Assembly (NCBI GenBank): GCA_903858685.1
Contig: CAIOJR010000101.1
Span: 30,763 to 94,762, forward strand
Direction of reading: 5' to 3'
Source: an uncultured Caulobacterales bacterium
GTDB taxonomy: Bacteria; Pseudomonadota; Alphaproteobacteria; Caulobacterales; Caulobacteraceae
DNA length: 64,000 nt
In this document: positions 58,632 through 64,000 of the stretch, piece by piece
Numbering within the stretch: position 1 is the first letter of the stretch
Layout: every line of letters begins with the position of its first letter
Position numbers and translations under genes: made by a program
Notes under the pieces: model-generated
The model's input: only the letters and a program-made list of their open reading frames with translations
The model's database searches: none
What the model was told of the DNA's origin: nothing

Positions 58632-60224
58632 TTAGGCGAACTGGTTCATCGTATTGTGAGCGCCGCCAGCCTTGAGGGCTGCTTCTCCCGCAAAGTATTC
58701 CTTGTGGTCGTCGCCAATGTCGGAACCCGACATGTTCTGATGCTTCACGCAGGCGATACCCTGGCGGATTTCCTGACGTTGGACGTTCAGCACGTAACCC
58801 AACATCCCCTGGGAGCCGAAATACTCCCTGGCCAGATTGTCAGTCGACAGGGCCGCCGTGTGGTAGGTCGGCAGGGTGATCAGGTGATGGAAGACGCCCG
58901 CGCGCCGGGCCGCGTCCGACTGGAAGGTACGGATGCACTCATCGGCTTCCCTGGCGAGGTCTGTGGCGTCATAGTCGGCGCTCATCAGGCCCTTGCGGTC
59001 ATAGGCCGCCACGTCCTTGCCCGCCGCGACCCAGGCGTCATAGACCTGTTGGCGGAAGTTCAGGGTCCAGTTGAAGGACGGCGAATTGTTGTAGACCAGC
59101 TTGGCGGAGGGAACGACTTCGCGGATGCGGTCCACCATGTCGGCGATCTGGGCGATGTGCGGCTTTTCCGTCTCGATCCACAGCAGGTCCGCGCCATTCT
59201 GCAGGGCGGTGATGCAGTCCAGCACGCAGCGGTCTTCGCCCGTCCCGGGCAGGAACTGGAACAGGTTGGAGGGCAGGCGCTTGGGACGCAGCAGCTTGCC
59301 GTTCCGGTTGATCACCACATCGCCATTGGCGCTATTTTCCGGGGTGATTTCTTCGCAGTCGAGGAAGCTGTTATAGAGGTCGCCAATATCGCCGGGCTGA
59401 CGGCTATAGGCGATCTGCTTGGTCAGGCCCGCGCCCAGGCTGTCCGTGCGGGCGACAATGATCCCGTCCTCCACGCCCAGTTCCAGGAAGGCGTAGCGGC
59501 AGGCGCGCACCTTGGCCAGAAAGTCTTCATGCGGGACCGTGACCTTGCCGTCCTGGTGGCCGCACTGCTTTTCGTCCGAGACCTGATTCTCAATCTGCAG
59601 GGCGCAGGCGCCCGCCTCGATCATCTTCTTGGCCAGAAGATAGGTCGCCTCGGCATTGCCAAAGCCCGCGTCAATGTCGGCGATGATGGGCACGACGTGG
59701 GTCTGGTAGTTCTCAACCGCTGTGAGCAGGGCGGTTTCACGGGCAGCGTCGCCCGCGGCGCGGGCGGCGTCGACGTCGCGGAACATCAGGCTCAGTTCAC
59801 GCGCATCGGCCTGACGCAGGAAGGTGTAGAGCTCTTCGATCAGGGCCGGGACCGAGGTCTTTTCATGCATGGACTGGTCGGGCAGGGGACCGAAATCCGA
59901 GCGCAGAGCCGCCACCATCCAGCCGGACAGATAAAGATAACGCCGGTCGGTCGCGCCGAAATGTTTCTTGATGGAGATCATCTTCTGCTGGCCGATGAAG
60001 CCGTGCCAGCAGCCGAGCGACTGGGTGTAATTGGACGGATCGGCGTCATAGGCCGCCATGTCCTTGCGCATGATCGCGGCGGTGTAGCGCGCAATATCCA
60101 GGCCGGTCTTGAAGCGGTTCTGAAGGCGCATCCGGGTCACGGACTCGGCGTTGATGCTGTTCCACGACCCGTTCTTGCTTTTGATCAGGTTGTCGAAATG
60201 GCTGATATGCTCGTGATAAGACAT
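58632..60224 (-). CDS. aceA: Isocitrate lyase
   Basis: 530 residues from ATG 60224 (MSYHEHISHF), the long form of the enzyme. It splits isocitrate to succinate and glyoxylate. The catalytic segment is EKQCGHQDGK, where E. coli has KKCGH; ADIDAGFGNAEATYLLAKKMIEAGACALQIENQ and the YNNSPSFNWTLNF stretch are also typical. With glcB it completes the glyoxylate shunt, which supplies C4 acids when the cell grows on acetyl-CoA from fatty or hydroxycinnamic acids. An in-frame start at 60257 adds 11 unlikely residues. Confidence 0.95.
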   Translation of the reverse strand: MSYHEHISHFDNLIKSKNGSWNSINAESVTRMRLQNRFKTGLDIARYTAAIMRKDMAAYDADPSNYTQSLGCWHGFIGQQKMISIKKHFGATDRRYLYLSGWMVAALRSDFGPLPDQSMHEKTSVPALIEELYTFLRQADARELSLMFRDVDAARAAGDAARETALLTAVENYQTHVVPIIADIDAGFGNAEATYLLAKKMIEAGACALQIENQVSDEKQCGHQDGKVTVPHEDFLAKVRACRYAFLELGVEDGIIVARTDSLGAGLTKQIAYSRQPGDIGDLYNSFLDCEEITPENSANGDVVINRNGKLLRPKRLPSNLFQFLPGTGEDRCVLDCITALQNGADLLWIETEKPHIAQIADMVDRIREVVPSAKLVYNNSPSFNWTLNFRQQVYDAWVAAGKDVAAYDRKGLMSADYDATDLAREADECIRTFQSDAARRAGVFHHLITLPTYHTAALSTDNLAREYFGSQGMLGYVLNVQRQEIRQGIACVKHQNMSGSDIGDDHKEYFAGEAALKAGGAHNTMNQFA

Positions 60225-60290
60225 GGCTATCCTCAGGCGCCGATCTTGGGGCGCCATCTGCTTTTCTGAATGAGTGGGGTGCTTTTGCGA

Positions 60291-60506
60291 TCAGGCTCGG
60301 AGTGCGACGCTGATCTGTTCAGCGGCGATGCCGAAGCGCACGGTGGCCTTGCTGGAATGCTCGGCCGAGCGGCGTTTCCATTCAGCGCGGGCCTGATCGC
60401 GGGTTGCGAATGGACCGAACACCTGTTGAGCGCCGTCCTTCACATTGCTGAACGACAGGCACTCATATTCGCCGCCGATTACCCAATAGCGTTCTGTCGT
60501 TCCCAT
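60291..60506 (-). CDS. Small DUF4170 protein
   Basis: 71-residue protein from ATG 60506, chosen because an AGAGAG site precedes it. TERYWVIGGEYECLSF followed by VFGPFATRDQARAEWKRRSAEHSS matches DUF4170, a small alphaproteobacterial family of unknown role. It lies 66 bases upstream of aceA on the same strand, so both could share the promoter before it. Confidence 0.75.
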   Translation of the reverse strand: MGTTERYWVIGGEYECLSFSNVKDGAQQVFGPFATRDQARAEWKRRSAEHSSKATVRFGIAAEQISVALRA

Positions 60507-60598
60507 GGTCTGATCTCTCTTTGGGGAGCTCATTGATGAGCGTGTGAGAAGACCCTAGCCACGCCAGACCCGTTCAGCGAACGAATTGAAGCGGAAAT

Positions 60599-60627
60599 GT
60601 CATATAACAACAGCTGTTGTGTTGTAA
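60599..60627 (-). promoter_or_regulatory. Candidate promoter with palindromic operator before DUF4170-aceA
   Basis: On the minus strand TTACAA (60622-60627), a 17-base spacer and TATGAC (60599-60604) resemble a sigma70 promoter. The spacer contains the 14-base perfect palindrome ACAACAGCTGTTGT (60607-60620), a classic place for a repressor site. The start codon of the DUF4170 gene is about 95 bases downstream. Confidence 0.45.
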
Positions 60628-60651
60628 TGTTTTTACATCATGACAGGAAGG

Positions 60652-61533
60652 CTAGTCCGCCGCCCGTCCAGCGCCTCCGGTCAGGTTGGGCAGGGCGGGG
60701 GACTCCAAGCCCTCAAGCGCGGGGCTGGCGTCGGCCTGATCAAAGCCTTGCATGATCCGGGCGAAACGATCCTGCACGGTGACGCGCATATTGGGATGGG
60801 TGAAGATATAGAGTTGGTTGGCGCGCACCGCCTCCAATACGCGCAAGGCTACGCGTTCGGGGTCGATTCCAGCCTGAACCAGACCCGAAGTCGTGATTCC
60901 CTCCGATGCTTCAGGCCCCCCGAAACGATCCGGGCGATTGCGGGTCGACTTGTCGATATTGGTGCGCACAAAGCCAGGGCAAAGCACGCTGACCCCGATA
61001 TTGTCCGCCGCCAGCTGTCCCGCCCAGCCTTCGGACATGGCCACAACGGCGAACTTGGTGGCGCAATAGGGCTCCATCCCCGGGGGCGAGATCATGCCTG
61101 CCATGGAGGCCGTATTGACCACATGGCCGCCGTCGCCATGCGCGCGAAGATGGGGCAGAAACGCCTCCAGCCCATAGATGACGCCCATCAGATTGACCTG
61201 GATGACCCAGTCCCAGTCCGCAGGTCGCACCTGATCGATCGGACCGCCTGCGCCCACACCGGCGTTGTTGCACACCAGATGGACCTTGCCGAAGGTCGCC
61301 ACCGTCTTTTCGGCAGCCGCTTTCAGGGCCGCGCGGTCGGTGACGTCGCAGATCAGTCCGGCGGCTTGGACCTGACGCTCCTCAAGGGCGCTGACCGCAG
61401 CCGCCAGCGGCGCTTCTTCGATGTCGGCCAGCATGACATTCATGCCCGCCGCGCCAAAGGCGTGGGCCATGGCCAGACCTATGCCGCTGGCGCCGCCGGT
61501 GATGAAGGCCGTCTTGCCGCTGAGATCGATCAT
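60652..61533 (-). CDS. Short-chain dehydrogenase/reductase
   Basis: 293 residues from ATG 61533 (MIDLSGKTAFITGG), which has a GGCGGGGGAAA site; a longer reading to 61596 adds 21 atypical residues. The cofactor site is TGGASGIGLAMAHAFGAAG, NNAG is in VCNNAGVGAGG, and the catalytic Ser and Tyr-x-x-x-Lys are in NTASMAGMISPPGMEPYCATKFA. SDRs of this group oxidise or reduce varied alcohols and ketones. Cytoplasmic; substrate unknown. Upstream is the exonuclease gene on the same strand. Confidence 0.88.
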   Translation of the reverse strand: MIDLSGKTAFITGGASGIGLAMAHAFGAAGMNVMLADIEEAPLAAAVSALEERQVQAAGLICDVTDRAALKAAAEKTVATFGKVHLVCNNAGVGAGGPIDQVRPADWDWVIQVNLMGVIYGLEAFLPHLRAHGDGGHVVNTASMAGMISPPGMEPYCATKFAVVAMSEGWAGQLAADNIGVSVLCPGFVRTNIDKSTRNRPDRFGGPEASEGITTSGLVQAGIDPERVALRVLEAVRANQLYIFTHPNMRVTVQDRFARIMQGFDQADASPALEGLESPALPNLTGGAGRAAD

Positions 61534-61611
61534 CTGTATTTCCCCCGCCTCTTGTCCTTGTGAGGCCAGTGTCCCTCGCACGGGCGCCCCTGGCAAGCGG
61601 ACGGCGACGCC

Positions 61612-62325
61612 TCAGCTTGACGGCGTGGCGCGCCGTTTCAGTTCGCGCTGGGCGTTCCAGACAGCGTCAGCGTCCATATCCGTCTGGCGCGACATCCATT
61701 GCAGATAGTCCAGCGGCGCCTCGCTCCAGGCGCTGCCGCGATGTTTGCCGAAAGGCACGGTCGGCATGAGTTTGGGCTCCTTGGTCCAGAGGATCATGTC
61801 CTCAACCGAGGCGCGTTTCAGAAGCTCCACCAGAACATAGGCCGTCACCCATGCGTCCGGCCCGGCCCGGTGCGGCGGCATGGCCAGCGCATTGTCCAGC
61901 TTCAGGCCCAGCCAGTAGCGCAGAACCTGATTGGTGTGGCGCGGCGCCTCCGGCCAGACTCTCAAGGCGCTCTTGTAGGTGCAGATCCAGGGCAGCTGTT
62001 CGGTCGCAGCCTCGGTCACGAATTGTTGCTCAAAGGCGCTGTTATGGGCCACCAGCACGTCCGGCGCCGGTCCTCCCCAGACGGCCTGATGCAGGCGCTC
62101 CGGCGTGCAGACCGGCGAGTCTGAGGTGAAGTCGTCTTCTGTGATGTGATGAACGGCCATGGTTTCAGGCGGGATGCCGTTCAGCGGGCGATAGAGGCGC
62201 GCCATCGGGCGTTCCACCTCATAGTCGCCGCCGGACGGCACGACGTCGGCGCGCCCGAACTCGATGATCTCCGCAGGCGGCTCAACACCGGTGGTTTCCA
62301 GGTCAATTACACGAAAACGGGTCAC
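61612..62325 (-). CDS. DEDDh 3'-5' exonuclease with C-terminal DUF3820-like motif
   Basis: 237 residues from GTG 62325. Exo I is VIDLETTG (Asp8, Glu10), Exo II is VAHNSAFEQQF, and Exo III is HRAGPDAW, giving the complete DEDDh set found in DNA polymerase III epsilon-like exonucleases. The end PTVPFGKHRGSAWSEAPLDYLQWM resembles the small DUF3820 module. It probably trims DNA or RNA 3' ends; which one is unknown. The GTG start overlaps by four bases the stop of a possible 62-codon frame upstream. Confidence 0.85.
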   Translation of the reverse strand: MTRFRVIDLETTGVEPPAEIIEFGRADVVPSGGDYEVERPMARLYRPLNGIPPETMAVHHITEDDFTSDSPVCTPERLHQAVWGGPAPDVLVAHNSAFEQQFVTEAATEQLPWICTYKSALRVWPEAPRHTNQVLRYWLGLKLDNALAMPPHRAGPDAWVTAYVLVELLKRASVEDMILWTKEPKLMPTVPFGKHRGSAWSEAPLDYLQWMSRQTDMDADAVWNAQRELKRRATPSS

Positions 62326-62510
62326 ACATGCGCCTTTGCCATCCCATGCTGAAGCATGTTGCGACCAGCTTGGCGCCATCGGTCGCCACACTCAACCCTG
62401 GCGTTGCCTAATGGCAATTCGTCGCGATAGTAGAGTGTCTGGCCAGGTGGAAAGAACTGGACGGGGCGCGTAAAGCCAAGATTATGAAGGCCGAAACGAT
62501 CGCGCTTCAT
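62322..62510 (-). CDS. Possible 62-residue protein coupled to the exonuclease
   Basis: An open frame from ATG 62510 whose TGA overlaps the exonuclease GTG (GTGA), the arrangement seen for coupled genes in this window. The product includes PPGQTLYYRDELPLGNARVE and has no recognised domain. Against it: no ribosome site, and third codon positions clearly less GC-rich than in neighbouring genes. It could be an old fragment or chance. Confidence 0.3.
   Translation of the reverse strand: MKRDRFGLHNLGFTRPVQFFPPGQTLYYRDELPLGNARVECGDRWRQAGRNMLQHGMAKAHV
62345..62358. promoter_or_regulatory. Short inverted repeat near the exonuclease start
   Basis: CATGCT-GA-AGCATG is a perfect 6-base dyad 20 bases before the exonuclease GTG, in the gap between it and the divergent TPR/hydroxylase gene. 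Possible operator or leader hairpin. Confidence 0.3.
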
Positions 62511-62523
62511 CCCATGGGGTCAA

Positions 62524-63702
62524 ATGAGTCGGTTTACATCAGACCCCAAGACCTTTGTGGCTGGAGGCTTTGCGGCCCTCAGACGCGGTGCGCCGCAAGA
62601 AGCGATCGGGGCGTTTCGCCGTGCGATTTCAGCGGGGCTGGGCGACGCAGATGTCTGGTTTGGCCTTGCAGGCGCGCAGCGGAGTCTGGGCGCGAGAGAT
62701 GAAGAGCTGGCGGCGCTGGATCAGGCGCTGAATCGCGACACCCGCCACATGCCCTCCCTGATCGCCAAGGGCGACTGGTATGCTCGGGCGGGAGATGTCC
62801 GCGCCGCTGATTCCTACTATGCCGCCGCACTGAAGTTGGGGGCTCTGATCAACGCGCCGCCGCCGGAGCTTCGCCGGCAACTGGAACGGATCGAGGCGGC
62901 CCGGCAGCAATACAGGCAGGACTATGAGGCCCATCTGACCTCGGCCCTCACTCGGGAAGGGCTCGGCGCCCCTGGCGCGGAGCGCTTCGCCCATGCTCTG
63001 GACCTGTTGCTCGGGCGCCGCGAAGTCTTCGTCCAGCAGCCGCGACATTTCTATTTTCCCGAACTGCCTCAGGTGCAGTTCTATGAGCGTGAACGCTTTG
63101 ACTGGGCGCCCGCGCTGGAAAGCGCGACACCGGATATTGTCGAGGAATTGAGAGCCGTCGTCGCCAATCCCGCGGGTGTTGCGCCCTATATGGAGACCAC
63201 GCCCGACCGACCTCGCTTCAACACCAACGGTCTGGAGAACAATCCGGACTGGAGCGCCTTTTTTCTGATCAAGAATGGCGTCGAGGTGGAGGAGAACACA
63301 AGGCGCTGCCCGCGCACCATGGCGGCGCTGCGTCATGTTCCGCTCTGCCGGATTGATGGTCGAACGCCGTCGGTCCTGTTTTCACTGCTCAAGCCCGGAA
63401 CGAAGATCCCGCCGCACAACGGCTTCATGAATGCGCGTCTGATCTGCCATCTGCCGCTGATCGTGCCGCCGGACTGCGCGTTACGGGTAGGCAATGAGAC
63501 CCGCACCTGGACAGAAGGGCGGGTGGTCAGTTTCGATGACAGTATCGAGCATGAGGCCTGGAACTATAGTTCCGAACTGCGGAGCGTTCTCATCTTTGAT
63601 GTGTGGAAGCCGGAACTGACGGAGCAGGAGCGCCGTCTGGTCTCCACCATGCTGTCCGCCATCAATGACTATCAGGGGCGGGGCGGGGAGTGGGTGGAAT
63701 AG
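62524..63702 (+). CDS. TPR-aspartyl/asparaginyl beta-hydroxylase fusion
   Basis: 392 residues. Residues about 10-108 are tetratricopeptide-like helical repeats (GFAALRRGAPQEAIGAFRRAIS, then VWFGLAGAQRSLG and DWYARAGDVRAADSYYAAAL). The C-terminal ~180 residues are the aspartyl/asparaginyl beta-hydroxylase domain: IPPHNGFMNARLICHLPLIVP with iron-binding His298, RVGNETRTW, and SFDDSIEHEAWN with His343. Such enzymes use Fe(II) and 2-oxoglutarate to hydroxylate a protein side chain or a lipid or peptide. The TPR part probably binds the partner. Target unknown. Confidence 0.87.
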   Translation: MSRFTSDPKTFVAGGFAALRRGAPQEAIGAFRRAISAGLGDADVWFGLAGAQRSLGARDEELAALDQALNRDTRHMPSLIAKGDWYARAGDVRAADSYYAAALKLGALINAPPPELRRQLERIEAARQQYRQDYEAHLTSALTREGLGAPGAERFAHALDLLLGRREVFVQQPRHFYFPELPQVQFYERERFDWAPALESATPDIVEELRAVVANPAGVAPYMETTPDRPRFNTNGLENNPDWSAFFLIKNGVEVEENTRRCPRTMAALRHVPLCRIDGRTPSVLFSLLKPGTKIPPHNGFMNARLICHLPLIVPPDCALRVGNETRTWTEGRVVSFDDSIEHEAWNYSSELRSVLIFDVWKPELTEQERRLVSTMLSAINDYQGRGGEWVE

Positions 63703-63730
63703 CGCCCCCAACGCCGCTTCACCCACAGCA

Positions 63731-64000
63731 TCATCTGGGTTGAGACCAGCCTGGCGGCGGCGGCGGCGGCGGCGGCGGCGCTTCATCGCCGGGACCCAGA
63801 TTGCCGAAGTTGCGCAGGCACTGGCGATAGACGCCTTGATAACGCGCCTCGCTACCTTCAGTGGCGCCGCGCTGCCCGGCATTGGCGCCAAGCTCGGCGC
63901 CTGCAATCGCGCCGGCGCCCGCCCCGATCAGGGCGCCCGTGCGGTGACCGACGGCGGCGCCGAGGTTCGCTCCGACCACCAGACCCGCCAGGGCGCCGCC
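63731..64000 (-). CDS. Glycine-zipper domain protein (5'-truncated by window)
   Basis: C-terminal 89 residues; the frame is open to the window end, so the N-terminus and likely signal peptide are missing. The visible part is a glycine-zipper region (GALIGAGAGAIAGAELGANAGQRG) followed by YQGVYRQCLRNFG, a pattern of small envelope proteins, and a nine-proline tail encoded by a CCG repeat. Probably membrane-associated. An internal GTG at 63979 would be a poor start because the conserved zipper continues upstream of it. Confidence 0.7.
   Translation of the reverse strand, partial: GGALAGLVVGANLGAAVGHRTGALIGAGAGAIAGAELGANAGQRGATEGSEARYQGVYRQCLRNFGNLGPGDEAPPPPPPPPPGWSQPR

Overview
The window is about 64 kb of GC-rich chromosomal DNA from a Gram-negative bacterium, most likely an alphaproteobacterium. 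The support is an outer-membrane TonB-dependent receptor, a DUF4170 protein, a DUF2126-type transglutaminase-like protein, tight gene packing and a protocatechuate 4,5-cleavage pathway of the sphingomonad type. Caulobacterales or Sphingomonadales would both fit; the sequence alone does not settle the order. I see no rRNA, tRNA, CRISPR array, insertion sequence or prophage gene.

Left part (1-28.2 kb). This is an assortment of small operons: the C-terminal part of a GH29 alpha-L-fucosidase; a TetR regulator; a dimethylarginine hydrolase with an amino-acid permease; a thiolase and a D-2-hydroxyacid dehydrogenase; a DHA2 drug exporter with a glutathione transferase; a hot-dog protein; a double-domain DsbA-fold protein; an acyl-CoA ligase with a VOC protein; a FetAB-type ABC exporter; a patatin lipoprotein; the transglutaminase-like protein, which seems to start at a CTG codon; a CaiB/BaiF CoA-transferase; a 16S rRNA modification pair (RsmC-like and RsuA-like); a Rieske oxygenase; an acyl-CoA dehydrogenase with an MFS transporter; and a 367-residue protein I do not recognise.

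Centre (28.4-45.5 kb). This is a nearly complete catabolic island for lignin-type phenolics. A LysR regulator (probably LigR) precedes a plus-strand run ligC-ligK-ligU-(unassigned dehydrogenase)-ligJ-ligI-ligA-ligB. Facing it is a minus-strand run pobA-ligA2-ligB2 that carries a second, diverged protocatechuate 4,5-dioxygenase, with an AraC-type PobR divergent from pobA. Next comes a MarR regulator divergent from vdh-ech-fcs and an aromatic-acid MFS transporter. Read together: p-coumarate (or ferulate) is activated to its CoA ester, cleaved to the aldehyde, oxidised to 4-hydroxybenzoate (or vanillate), hydroxylated to protocatechuate, ring-opened, and taken through 2-pyrone-4,6-dicarboxylate to pyruvate and oxaloacetate. 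No vanillate O-demethylase is present, so only the p-coumarate/4-hydroxybenzoate branch is complete here.

Right part (45.5-64 kb). An exported amidohydrolase, an SDR and thiolase pair, two DMT-family exporters, an AMP-binding ligase, and a TonB-dependent receptor preceded by three inverted repeats and followed by a strong terminator. Then come the glyoxylate-shunt genes glcB and aceA with a DUF4170 gene, an SDR, a DEDDh exonuclease with a small possible upstream ORF, a TPR/aspartyl-asparaginyl beta-hydroxylase fusion, and a glycine-zipper protein cut by the window end.

The best candidates for something undescribed are the uncharacterised Rossmann dehydrogenase coupled on both sides inside the lig operon, the tail-to-tail pair of unlike protocatechuate dioxygenases, the CTG-initiated transglutaminase-like gene, the hairpin over the pobA ribosome binding site, and the MarR promoter whose -10 box lies inside a dyad. 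All functions are read from sequence motifs and remembered family features; no database search was run.
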